Part shown: piece after piece, positions 25,473-33,581 of the stretch
Numbering within the stretch: the stretch's first letter is position 1
Layout of the letters: each line of letters begins with the position of its first letter
Assembly (NCBI RefSeq): GCF_001704635.1
Contig: NZ_MAXF01000227.1
Location: forward strand, 1 to 39,045
Source: Streptomyces sparsogenes
GTDB taxonomy: Bacteria; Actinomycetota; Actinomycetes; Streptomycetales; Streptomycetaceae
DNA: 39,045 nucleotides
Direction: 5' to 3'
The notes under the pieces: generated by a model
The model's database searches: none
What the model was told of the DNA's origin: nothing
Seen by the model: the letters and a program-made list of their open reading frames with translations, nothing else
Made by a program: the position numbers and the translations under genes

Positions 25473-26759
25473 TCAGGCGGGGAACAGGTCGTTCTGTTCC
25501 CCGCGCAGCTCATCGATCAGCCGGCCCGGTGGCAGCCGTACGTCGTCATAGGTGAGCACCGCGTCCTTGCTGACGTCCCTGAGCAGCACGCACCCTTCGG
25601 CGACCCCCATGGGGAGCAGCCCCAGAGCGCGGGTGGCGGCATGGGTCTCGGCGACGCCGTACGTGTCGTATCCGCCGAGGCCGTCGACGATCCCGCCGAC
25701 CTTCAGATCGCGCTTGGCGGTGGCGACCACGTCCACGCGCGGTCCGGCCGGTGGAGTCAGTGCCGCGTCGGCGAAGTCGACGGCTCGGGCGATGGTGTGG
25801 GGGACCTCGAAGTGACAGAGGTGGTACGGCGTGTAGAAGCTGTACAGCGGGCCCTTGCCGAGCTTGTACAGCTCCAGGTAGTGCCGCTGCCGGGGGTCGT
25901 CATGGGTGCCGATCACATACACACCGGGCCCTGGCCTGGCACCGACCACGTAGTCGACGACACCGCCGAGCTCGCGCAGTTCGTCGAGGTCGTAGACGTC
26001 GGTCAGCTCGTCGACATGACCGCCGTGCTCGCGCCCGTACATCCCGCGCCGTCCGACCGTGAAGCCATGGGCGTTGGCCACGATGGCCTGCTCGAAGGAG
26101 ACCTTCGTACCATCGGCGAAGCTGGTGACCATGTGCACGTTCTGCCCCCAGCGCTCGGCGAAACCCCGCTGGGTGGCGGGCGTCCGGTACTCGTCCTGGA
26201 GACCCTTGACGTTGCCGGCGACCAGCGGCTTCACGCCGAGGCCGCGCACGAAGCGCAGCAGATTGCCCTGCACACCCGGCTGATCACCGTCGGCGCCGGT
26301 CAGGACGACCCCGGCCTTGCGGGCGCGGTGGGCGAGCAACGGTCCGATGGTCCCGTCGAGTTCCGCGTTCATCGTCACCACTGGAAGGCCGCGCTCGATG
26401 GCGGCCACGGTGATCCGGGCGCCGAACTCCACGGCGCCCGTGACATCGACCAGGCAGTCGATTCCCTCGGCGGCGAGCAGGGTGAACGCGTCCTCGGTCA
26501 CCGCAGTGCGTCCGGCGGCCACGGCCGCCTCGACTCCGGCCACCGTGTCCGCGCGCACCGGCTGGACGCCCGCTTCCGAGCAGACGCGTTCGGCGGTCGC
26601 CGGGCTGCGGTTGGCGATCGCCGCCAGCCGCAGCCCGGGAACCGATCGGACGATGTGGAGAGCCAGCCCGCGCCCCATGAATCCGGCGCCCACCATGCCG
26701 ACTCGGATAGGCCGGTTCTGCTCCTCGCGCCGACGCAGCGCGGTGTCGACGATGATCAA
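25473..26759 (-). CDS. strU: StrU, NAD(P)-dependent oxidoreductase with SAF-like C-terminus
   Basis: A 428-residue protein related to homoserine-dehydrogenase-like oxidoreductases. The Rossmann motif VGMVGAGFMG (glycines 24, 26, 29) is at the N-terminus and a beta-rich region containing TAKRDLKVGG near the C-terminus resembles an SAF domain. StrU's substrate is not established; a keto-sugar reduction or oxidation is likely. The first in-frame start is TTG at 26759, overlapping the strX stop (TTGA), which implies translational coupling; the next plausible start, at Met22, would cut into the Rossmann strand. strX-strU form one minus-strand operon under the shared StrR site. Confidence 0.82.
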   Translation of the reverse strand: MIIVDTALRRREEQNRPIRVGMVGAGFMGRGLALHIVRSVPGLRLAAIANRSPATAERVCSEAGVQPVRADTVAGVEAAVAAGRTAVTEDAFTLLAAEGIDCLVDVTGAVEFGARITVAAIERGLPVVTMNAELDGTIGPLLAHRARKAGVVLTGADGDQPGVQGNLLRFVRGLGVKPLVAGNVKGLQDEYRTPATQRGFAERWGQNVHMVTSFADGTKVSFEQAIVANAHGFTVGRRGMYGREHGGHVDELTDVYDLDELRELGGVVDYVVGARPGPGVYVIGTHDDPRQRHYLELYKLGKGPLYSFYTPYHLCHFEVPHTIARAVDFADAALTPPAGPRVDVVATAKRDLKVGGIVDGLGGYDTYGVAETHAATRALGLLPMGVAEGCVLLRDVSKDAVLTYDDVRLPPGRLIDELRGEQNDLFPA

Positions 26760-27304
26760 CGGGAAGCCACCGGAACCTCGGCCAGCAGCGGCCAGTTGCC
26801 GTCCTTGTCCGAGACCTGTTCCACCGTCACGGGCCACTCCACGGCCAGCGCCGGATCGTTCCAGCGCAGGCCCCGCTCGGCACCGGGCGTGTACGCGGTG
26901 GAGACCTGGTACAGCGTCTCGGCGTCGTCGGTCAGCGTCAGATAGGCGTGCGCGAAGTTCCTCGGTACGTGCAGAGCCAGCCGGTTGTCGGCGGTGAGTT
27001 CCGTGCCGAAGTGCCGTAGAAAGGTAGGGGAGTCCGTCCGTAGATCGACGATGACGTCGTAGACGGCACCCCGAACGCAGCGGATCGTCTTCGCCTCCGC
27101 GTTCGGCGTCAGCTGGTAGTGGAATCCGCGAAGGGTTCCCTTGCGGTGATTGAACGACAGATTGCACTGTGCCACGGTCGGTTCCAGCCCGGCCCTCTCG
27201 AATTCCTCCCGGCAGAACGAACGTGAGAAGAAGCCCCGGTCGTCCTCCCGTTTCTCGAGTTCGACGAGAGCGGCGCCGGCCAGGGGAGTTTCATGGATCA
27301 GCAC
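26756..27304 (-). CDS. strX: RmlC-type NDP-sugar 3,5-epimerase StrX
   Basis: A 182-residue cupin epimerase with RGFHYQ (His62) and a Tyr at 132 (TLYQVSTAY), the canonical RmlC catalytic pair and numbering. A second epimerase beside StrM suggests a second L-sugar, consistent with the proposed epimerisation in N-methyl-L-glucosamine formation on a CDP- or dTDP-linked sugar. The GTG at 27304 follows GGAGA; an upstream extension would cover the StrR operator. A -10-like TAGCCT lies at 27350-27345 on the minus strand. strU overlaps its stop codon. Confidence 0.86.
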   Translation of the reverse strand: MLIHETPLAGAALVELEKREDDRGFFSRSFCREEFERAGLEPTVAQCNLSFNHRKGTLRGFHYQLTPNAEAKTIRCVRGAVYDVIVDLRTDSPTFLRHFGTELTADNRLALHVPRNFAHAYLTLTDDAETLYQVSTAYTPGAERGLRWNDPALAVEWPVTVEQVSDKDGNWPLLAEVPVASR

Positions 27305-27392
27305 AGTTGATTCTCCAATCCGTTGGCTTCCTGATGGCACTCCGAGGCTAGGGGGAATTCTCGTGGTCGGGCGAGCGGACGACGGAGAAGAT

Positions 27393-27421
27393 GTTCGACT
27401 GCTTACCTGGCGCACTCGAAC
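27393..27421. promoter_or_regulatory. StrR-binding palindrome between strX and strV
   Basis: GTTCGACTG (27393-27401), 11 bases, and CACTCGAAC (27413-27421) form a 9-11-9 inverted repeat with one mismatch between the arms. It lies 62 bases upstream of strV and 88 upstream of strX, so one site can serve both divergent operons. Confidence 0.88.
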
Positions 27422-27446
27422 AGCCGGGGCGGCGGCATGCCGTCGG

Positions 27447-27477
27447 TTGACGCCTTGTCCGCATCCTTTGGTATCCT
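27447..27477 (+). promoter_or_regulatory. candidate leaderless promoter of strV
   Basis: TTGACG (27447-27452) and TATCCT (27472-27477) are 19 bases apart. Six bases separate the -10 from the strV ATG at 27484, and no ribosome-binding site precedes that ATG, so the transcript probably starts at the start codon. The StrR palindrome centre is 77 bases upstream of that point. Confidence 0.55.
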
Positions 27478-27483
27478 CGCGCA

Positions 27484-29241
27484 ATGCGCCCGTTGCCTGC
27501 CGCAGACCCAGGAAATCCCGATATTCGCTCGGCAACATGGTATTTACTGTGGCTTGCGGGCCGAATCGCCTGGCCCCTGAGTGCCGCCGCGTTCTGCGGC
27601 ATGTTGTGGCTCGGGTCGCAGGCGCTGATGCCAGTGGTCATCCGGGAGGCGATCGACGAGGGACTGGTGCCCGGTGACATGAACGCCGTCCTGACCTGGG
27701 CGGCCGTCCTGCTCGGACTCGGCGTCGTTCAAGCGGTTTCCGGCACCGTCCGCCGACGCCTCAACATGTACAATTCGCTTTCCGCGGGCTTTCGCACCGT
27801 GCAACTCGTCGTCCGCCAGGCCAACCTGCTCGGTTCCACTCTGGAACGGCACGTGGACGAGGGCGAGTTGGTGAGCCTCGGCACCTCGGACATGAACGCC
27901 CTGGGCAGCGCCTTCGACATCGTCGGCCGGGCCGTCGGCGCAGTGATCTCCGTTGTCCTCGTCGCCGTCGTCCTGCTCGACCAGTCTGCCACGCTCGGCA
28001 TGATGCTGATCGTCGCGGTGCCCGCCATTGTCCTGACCATGGGCTACACGCTGCGGCCCTTGCACCGTCGGCAGAGCGATTACCGCGACCTTCAGGGCGA
28101 GTTGAACTCGCGGCTCACCGACGTGGTCGCGGGTCTGCGTGTCCTGCGGGGCGTCGGCGGCGAGATCCCCTTCGCCCGCTCCTACCGCGAACGCTCGCAG
28201 CGGGTACGGAAGGCCGGCTCCAGGGTGGCAGGGGCGGAGGCCCTCATCCGCGGCGCGCAGGTGCTGCTTCCCGGGTTGCTGGTCAGCACGGTCACCTGGG
28301 TCGGTGCCCGAGCAGCCCTCACCGGTGCCGTGACCCCCGGCGAACTGGTCGCCTTCTACGCCTATGCGGCCTTCCTCGTGGAGCCGCTGGGCACCTTCAC
28401 CGAGACTGCCGACCGCTTCGCCCGCGCCCATGTGGCCGCCCGGCGCGCGGTCGCCCTGCTCGCCATGGAGCCCAAGTCGGTTCCTGCTACGGACTTCCGG
28501 CCGGTAGACACCCCGATCGCGGAACTCATCGACGAGACCTCCGGCTTCACAGTCACCTCCGGCACCTTCCATCTCGTGGTCGCACCGTCGGCCGACGTGG
28601 TGTGGCTCGCCGACCGCCTCGGCGGGTACACCGACGCCCCCGTCCGCCTCGACGGCAGGCTCCTCAGCGGGTTGCCGCCCGACGAGGTCCGCCGTCGCAT
28701 CCTGGTCGTCGACAACCGCGCCCGCCTCTTCCGAGGATCCCTGCGCGGCGCACTCGACCCGCACGGAACCGCTGAGGACACCGCCATCACCGAGGCGCTC
28801 CGGGTGGCCTCCGCGGAAGATGTCGTCGCGTTGTTGCCCGACGGCCTCGACACCGAGATCACGGCCGACGGCCGTCGCTTCTCCGGAGGCCAGCGACAGC
28901 GCCTCGTCCTCGCCCGGGCCGTGCTGGCCGACCCCGACGTCCTGATCGTGGTAGACCCCACCTCGGCGGTCGACGCGCATACCGAGGACGTCATATCGCG
29001 ACGCTTGCGCGCCGCACGCTCCGGCCGCACCACCGTCCTCGTAAGCTCCAGCCCGCTCCTTCTCGACCACGCCGACACGGTCTCTTTCCTGCGGGAGCGC
29101 CGTGTCGCCGCGACCGGCACCCACCGCGAGCTGCTCGCCGCCGATGCCGACTACCGCCTGGTCATTCAGCGGGAAACCGGTGAAACCGCGCCCGCGACCA
29201 CGCCGTCCACCAGGCTCGCGACCCGGGGGAGCGGCGAATGA
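27484..29241 (+). CDS. strV: ABC exporter half-transporter StrV (degenerate ATP site)
   Basis: A 585-residue ABC exporter subunit: six predicted membrane helices in residues about 20-310, then a nucleotide-binding domain. The Walker A loop is unrecognisable (VAPSADVVW at about 366-374 replaces GxxGxGKS), and the Walker B is followed by Pro instead of the catalytic Glu (IVVDPTSAVD, Asp491-Pro492). The signature FSGGQRQRL (466-474) is intact. This pattern belongs to heterodimeric exporters in which the partner supplies the working Walker A. StrV/StrW are thought to export streptomycin-6-phosphate. Codon 21 is TTA. The start appears leaderless. It overlaps strW by ATGA. Confidence 0.9.
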   Translation: MRPLPAADPGNPDIRSATWYLLWLAGRIAWPLSAAAFCGMLWLGSQALMPVVIREAIDEGLVPGDMNAVLTWAAVLLGLGVVQAVSGTVRRRLNMYNSLSAGFRTVQLVVRQANLLGSTLERHVDEGELVSLGTSDMNALGSAFDIVGRAVGAVISVVLVAVVLLDQSATLGMMLIVAVPAIVLTMGYTLRPLHRRQSDYRDLQGELNSRLTDVVAGLRVLRGVGGEIPFARSYRERSQRVRKAGSRVAGAEALIRGAQVLLPGLLVSTVTWVGARAALTGAVTPGELVAFYAYAAFLVEPLGTFTETADRFARAHVAARRAVALLAMEPKSVPATDFRPVDTPIAELIDETSGFTVTSGTFHLVVAPSADVVWLADRLGGYTDAPVRLDGRLLSGLPPDEVRRRILVVDNRARLFRGSLRGALDPHGTAEDTAITEALRVASAEDVVALLPDGLDTEITADGRRFSGGQRQRLVLARAVLADPDVLIVVDPTSAVDAHTEDVISRRLRAARSGRTTVLVSSSPLLLDHADTVSFLRERRVAATGTHRELLAADADYRLVIQRETGETAPATTPSTRLATRGSGE

Positions 29242-30977
29242 GCGGTATCCGGCTGCCGGTCGCGGACTCCGCGGAGGTCCGGGCGCACGGCCTGGCGTTG
29301 GCCCGCCGCCACCGTACCGATCTGTCCTGGATGCTGGTGCTGCACGGACTGGCCGCGATCTGCGGTCTGACCGGACCGTGGCTGATCGGACGCCTCCTTG
29401 ACGAGGTCGTCGACGGCACGACGTCGACCACCGTGAACTACATCGGCCTCGGCCTGCTGCTGTCGCTGCTGGCACAGGCGCTACTGACCTACTGGGCGGT
29501 CCAGCGCTCCTGCCGGTTCGGGGAGAAGGTCACCGCCGAGGTCCGTGAGGACTTCGTCGACCGGGTCGTCCGCCTGCCGCTGTCCACCGTGGAGGACGCC
29601 GAACCCGGAGACCTCATCACCCGGGCCTCCCGCGACACCGACGCGCTCACCAACACCGTGCGCTATGCGGTGCCCGAGACCCTGGTCGCCTTGATGACCT
29701 GCCTGTTCACCTTCTCCGCGCTGATGCTGGTCGGTCCGCTCACCGCCCTTCCCAGCTTCCTCGTCGTACCGCTGCTGTGGGTCGGCACTCGCTGGTATCT
29801 GCGCCGTTCCGGCGCCAGCTACCGGCGGCGCGGCGCCAGCTACACGGCGCTGGGCGACAGCCTCGCCGAGACCGTGCCGAGCGCCCGTACGGTCGAGGCG
29901 CTGCGGCTGCAGACATGGCGCAGCCGTTCTCTCGACCGCGACCTCAGTGACGTGTACGCGGCGGAGCGGCACACCATGTGGCTGCGCAGTTCCTGGTATC
30001 TGCTGGTCGAGTTCAGCTACGCCGTGCCCGTGGTGGCAACACTCGTCGTCGGCGGCCTGCTCTACACCCGGGACCTGGCCACCCTCGGCCAGGTGGTCGC
30101 GTCCACGCTCTACGTACGGCAGCTGATCTTCCCCCTCGACGACGTGCTGAGCTGGATGGACGAGCTGCAGATCGGCTCCGCCTCCCTCGCCAGGGTACTC
30201 GGCGTCAGCAAGCTGCCCGCGGACCGCCGACCCACCGGAGCACACCCCGCCGGCCGACAGCTCACCGCCCGCTCGGTCACCTACTCCTATCTGCCGGGCC
30301 GCGACATCCTGCACGGCGTGGACCTGGACCTCGCTCCCGGTGAGCGGCTGGCCGTGGTCGGCCCGTCCGGCTCCGGAAAGTCCACCCTCGGCAAGCTCCT
30401 GGCGGGCATCTACGCCCCCGGTTCCGGCACGGTCCAACTCGGCGGGGTGCCCCTGTTCGACCTGGGCACCGAGGAGCTCCGGCGCCGGATCGCTCTCGTC
30501 ACCCAGGAGCACCACATCTTCCGCGGCACTCTGCGGGAGAACGTCACCCTCGCCCGGCCCGCCGCGGAGGAGGAGGTCCGGCACGCGCTGGAGGCGGTGG
30601 GCGCGGCGCCCTGGGCGGCCAAGCTATCCGACGGCTTGGACACCGTGGTGGGCTCCGCGGGGCATCCGCTCACCGCGGCCCAGGCTCAACAGGTGGCGCT
30701 GGCGAGGCTGTTGCTGGCTGATCCGCACACCGTCGTGCTGGACGAGGCCACCGCGCTCCTGGACCCGGCCACTGCGAGGCACACCGAAGACGCGCTCGCC
30801 GCCGTGCTCAGCGGCCGGACCGTCGTCGCGATCGCGCACCGCTTGCACACCGCACAGGACGCCGACCGAATCGCCGTGGTGGAGAACGGCCGTGTCCGAG
30901 AACTCGGAAGCCATCACGAACTGCTCGCGGCGAACGGTGCGTACGCTGAACTGTGGCGAGCCTGGCACGGTGACTGA
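29238..30977 (+). CDS. strW: ABC exporter half-transporter StrW
   Basis: A 579-residue exporter subunit with an N-terminal membrane domain and C-terminal nucleotide-binding domain. Walker A is canonical (GPSGSGKST, residues 375-383) and Walker B has the catalytic Glu (VVLDEATALLD, Asp502-Glu503), but the signature is degraded to LTAAQ (478-482). It therefore complements StrV: StrW's Walker A with StrV's signature makes one competent ATP site. Its start overlaps the strV stop (ATGA), giving coupled translation and equal dosage. Confidence 0.92.
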   Translation: MSGIRLPVADSAEVRAHGLALARRHRTDLSWMLVLHGLAAICGLTGPWLIGRLLDEVVDGTTSTTVNYIGLGLLLSLLAQALLTYWAVQRSCRFGEKVTAEVREDFVDRVVRLPLSTVEDAEPGDLITRASRDTDALTNTVRYAVPETLVALMTCLFTFSALMLVGPLTALPSFLVVPLLWVGTRWYLRRSGASYRRRGASYTALGDSLAETVPSARTVEALRLQTWRSRSLDRDLSDVYAAERHTMWLRSSWYLLVEFSYAVPVVATLVVGGLLYTRDLATLGQVVASTLYVRQLIFPLDDVLSWMDELQIGSASLARVLGVSKLPADRRPTGAHPAGRQLTARSVTYSYLPGRDILHGVDLDLAPGERLAVVGPSGSGKSTLGKLLAGIYAPGSGTVQLGGVPLFDLGTEELRRRIALVTQEHHIFRGTLRENVTLARPAAEEEVRHALEAVGAAPWAAKLSDGLDTVVGSAGHPLTAAQAQQVALARLLLADPHTVVLDEATALLDPATARHTEDALAAVLSGRTVVAIAHRLHTAQDADRIAVVENGRVRELGSHHELLAANGAYAELWRAWHGD

Positions 30978-30991
30978 ACTTATTACCGGCA

Positions 30992-31021
30992 TTGCCGAAA
31001 AACGGGATCAGGCCCTAGCCT
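30992..31021 (+). promoter_or_regulatory. candidate leaderless promoter of stsG
   Basis: TTGCCG (30992-30997) and TAGCCT (31016-31021) are 18 bases apart; seven bases then lead to the ATG at 31029. No ribosome-binding site precedes that ATG. The -10 TAGCCT is identical to that proposed for strN and strX. Confidence 0.5.
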
Positions 31022-31028
31022 GTGAATT

Positions 31029-31790
31029 ATGAATTCCAGGCAACCGCATGTGGACTGGGACATCCTTTTCGGAGGAGACTACGATTACTTCGACCTCCCC
31101 GATCTCACTCCCGAACTGAGTGGGCGGGAAGCGGCGAGCATGGTGAAACTCGGTGGATTCGAGCCGGGAATGAGACTTCTCGACGCACCCTGTGGTCACG
31201 GTCGGCATGCTAACGTGCTGGCTGCCCAGGGATACTCCGTGGTTGGGATCGACCGGGACGAACGATTTCTCGCCATGGCCGCCGACGAGGCGAGTACTAT
31301 GGGGGTCGATGTCGATTACCGTCGGGTCGATCTGCGGGAGATGTCCTTCGACGCCGAATTCGACGCCGCCGTGTCCTGGTACAGCTCATTCGGATACTTC
31401 GACGACGAAACCGACCGGGACATCCTTTACCGGTACCGACGTGCACTGAGTCCCGGCGGCAGTTTCCTGCTCGACATGCACTCCCCGTACCGGCACATAC
31501 CGAGTGTCCTCGCCAACCATGAAATGCACGTGGATGTGCTCCGGCGAGGCGAGGACATGGCCATCGACATCCAGGAACTGGACGCCGTGGCAAGCCGCTA
31601 CTACGCGGAGAAGATCACCATTCGGAACTCGGTCGTGGAACGCGCCCGGTACAGCGTCCGTATGTTCACCGCCCCGGAGATCCTCGAATGGTTCCGCGCC
31701 GCTGGATTCTCCGAGGCACGCGTGATGGACGAACACGGCGGCACCTTCACCGTCAGCAGCCGTCGGCTCGTCGTGCTCGGCACCGCCTGA
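31029..31790 (+). CDS. stsG: SAM-dependent N-methyltransferase
   Basis: A 253-residue class I methyltransferase. Motif I is LLDAPCGHGRHA (residues 50-61), the SAM-ribose acid is in VVGIDRD, and a post-motif SPGGSFLLDMH follows. It is the only methyltransferase seen in the window and therefore the natural candidate for N-methylation of the L-glucosamine unit; StsG of other clusters is assigned so. The start lacks a Shine-Dalgarno sequence and is probably leaderless. It is followed by stsF and stsE. Confidence 0.85.
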   Translation: MNSRQPHVDWDILFGGDYDYFDLPDLTPELSGREAASMVKLGGFEPGMRLLDAPCGHGRHANVLAAQGYSVVGIDRDERFLAMAADEASTMGVDVDYRRVDLREMSFDAEFDAAVSWYSSFGYFDDETDRDILYRYRRALSPGGSFLLDMHSPYRHIPSVLANHEMHVDVLRRGEDMAIDIQELDAVASRYYAEKITIRNSVVERARYSVRMFTAPEILEWFRAAGFSEARVMDEHGGTFTVSSRRLVVLGTA

Positions 31791-31855
31791 CCTCACGCCC
31801 TCCGTCCGAGAAGCGCCCGCCCGTGTCCGTCCACTTTCCAGGAAAGAGTGGTTTC

Positions 31856-32533
31856 ATGGTCGCCCACACCGACCGACTCGTGGCCTCGTTCGACACTCGC
31901 CGCACCGCACTCTCCGTCGAGGGATTACGCTCCCACTACGTAGCTCACCGCTGTGCCCAGATCCCACAGATCGCGGACGTCACCTCGCTGCGCCCCGCGG
32001 CACGCGCGGCATACGAGGAGCTGCGCGACGAACCCGTCCTCGACGCGCAGGAGCACACCGACAACGACGGCGAACTCGGATACGGCTTCCGCCTGTTGCG
32101 CATCGACTCCAAGTCCGAATCCCCGGCGCACTCCGCACGGGTCACCACCGTCTTCCGCAGGCACGGACTGCTCGACTGGTCCGAGCAGGCGGCCGCGCAG
32201 CTCATCCCGCTGGTGAACCGGATCACCGATCGGGAGCTGCGGTACGAGCGGATGTTCCTGCTGGCCTACCGGGAGGGCGACTACATCGGGCCGCACGGTG
32301 CCGAGCACGACACCGACCTGGACCGCTTCAACCTTCAGTTCCCGCTCTGCTACAACACTGTCGGTTCCATGCGTATCCTGCGCCAGGGCTTCCTCGAGCC
32401 GATGTACGACCGCGATGGCGACGCCCGGCTCTTGGGCCCCCGCATGTGGCACGAGGTCCCGCCGCTGCTCCGGCTGCCCGGCAGCGCGGACCCCCTGCGT
32501 CTCGTCGTCTCGCTGCGGTTGAGGGCGGGCTAG
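31856..32533 (+). CDS. stsF: StsF, predicted Fe(II)/2-oxoglutarate oxygenase-like protein
   Basis: A 225-residue protein placed between stsG and stsE, the StsF position. The segment YREGDYIGPHGAEHDTD (His147, His151, acidic residues 150-154), a distal His199 (GPRMWHEVPPL) and Arg215 resemble the facial triad and 2-oxoglutarate-binding Arg of the prolyl-hydroxylase-like oxygenases. This is inference from motif spacing. A role in hydroxylating the streptose methyl (5'-hydroxystreptomycin) or another late oxidation is possible. Codon 24 is TTA. The ATG at 31856 follows AGGAAAG; a GTG eleven codons upstream is an alternative. stsE starts two bases after the stop. Confidence 0.68.
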   Translation: MVAHTDRLVASFDTRRTALSVEGLRSHYVAHRCAQIPQIADVTSLRPAARAAYEELRDEPVLDAQEHTDNDGELGYGFRLLRIDSKSESPAHSARVTTVFRRHGLLDWSEQAAAQLIPLVNRITDRELRYERMFLLAYREGDYIGPHGAEHDTDLDRFNLQFPLCYNTVGSMRILRQGFLEPMYDRDGDARLLGPRMWHEVPPLLRLPGSADPLRLVVSLRLRAG

Positions 32534-32535
32534 TG

Positions 32536-33522
32536 ATGGACAGTGAACGCGACGCCGCCCGCCCTGCCGAGGTTACCGCCTCCGTGGCGGCCGAGGTCTT
32601 CCAGCGGTACGGCGTCGACTTCTCCCGGACCCGGCGCGCGGGCGGCTGGACGAACGCCACCTGGCTGGGCGGTGGGCTGGCGGTACGGGTCGCCGGGGCC
32701 TCGGGCTCCTGCGATCTGAGCCGCGAGGCCGAACTGGCCGCGGTACTCCCGCCGGATGTCGGCTACCCGCGCGTCCTGGACACGGGCACCATCCGCGGCC
32801 TGCAGTGGGTGGCCAGCGCCGAAATCGCCGCCGGCAGCCTCGACGACGCATGGCCCGGTCTGGACTGGGACCGACGTGTCGAGGCCACCCGGCAGCTGTG
32901 GGCCAAGGCGGCAGCGGTCCACAGTGTCGACCCGGCCACCGCCGCACCGCTGGCCCGTCCCCGCAACCCCTTCTACGCCTCGTCACTCGACGAGGCCAAG
33001 GACGGCCTGTTGCGCCTGCGTGCCGCGGACGTGCTCACCGACGGCGAACTGGACCGCCTCTGCCGCGCCCTCGAACGGCACTGGGCTGCCCTGCCGGGCG
33101 CCTCACACGTGCTCAACCACGGAGACCTCTCCCCGGTCAACGCCCTGTGGAACGGGACCGAGGTGGTGTCGCTGCTCGACTTCGAGTTCGCCGTGCTCGC
33201 ACCCGTACATCTGGATCTCAACGAACTCGTCAAACTCGCCTTCGCACCACCGGAGTACGGCATGACGGTGAGCGCACGGGACGAGGCCGGCCGCCGTCGG
33301 TTGCAGGCCTCGGTGACCGAGCTCGCCCGCCCGATCCTGCGCACCGCGGCCGATGCCGACCTCCTCATCGGTCACTCCATCCAGCTGGAGACGTGGGGAC
33401 TGGAGAGAGAACTGGCCAAACCCGGGAGGGAAGCGTTCCGGACGTGGGAGCCGTACCGGATGCTCGTCGCCCTCGCGGACGGAGGCGGCTACTACACACC
33501 GCTCCTGCGGGCGCTGCGCTGA
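32536..33522 (+). CDS. stsE: scyllo-inosamine 4-kinase, APH-type
   Basis: A 328-residue APH/choline-kinase-fold phosphotransferase. The catalytic loop is NHGDLSPVNALWNG (His195, Asp197, Asn202) and LLDFEFA carries the Mg-binding Asp. StsE is assigned to phosphorylating scyllo-inosamine before the first amidino transfer. The ATG at 32536 is two bases after the stsF stop; a GTG at 32533 overlaps that stop and is an alternative. It is the last gene with a clear streptomycin counterpart on this side. Confidence 0.85.
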   Translation: MDSERDAARPAEVTASVAAEVFQRYGVDFSRTRRAGGWTNATWLGGGLAVRVAGASGSCDLSREAELAAVLPPDVGYPRVLDTGTIRGLQWVASAEIAAGSLDDAWPGLDWDRRVEATRQLWAKAAAVHSVDPATAAPLARPRNPFYASSLDEAKDGLLRLRAADVLTDGELDRLCRALERHWAALPGASHVLNHGDLSPVNALWNGTEVVSLLDFEFAVLAPVHLDLNELVKLAFAPPEYGMTVSARDEAGRRRLQASVTELARPILRTAADADLLIGHSIQLETWGLERELAKPGREAFRTWEPYRMLVALADGGGYYTPLLRALR

Positions 33523-33581
33523 GACCCGTCGGCAACGACCACGTCGCTCGTGTGCCCCTGGCTTCCCTCCCTGGAGAGAGC

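Noticed and set aside
27544..29475. Long minus-strand open frame opposite strV
   Set aside because: Shadow of strV; composition is low-complexity and there is no start signal.
31887..31915. GTTCGACAC half-site in stsF as a further StrR operator
   Set aside because: The right arm at the required spacing matches only five of nine positions and the site is inside a coding region.
32805..33581. Long N-terminal extension of the ArnT-like protein over stsE
   Set aside because: The extension overlaps a well-supported kinase in another frame and is Arg/Pro-rich; GTG at 33582 has a ribosome site and fits the family length.
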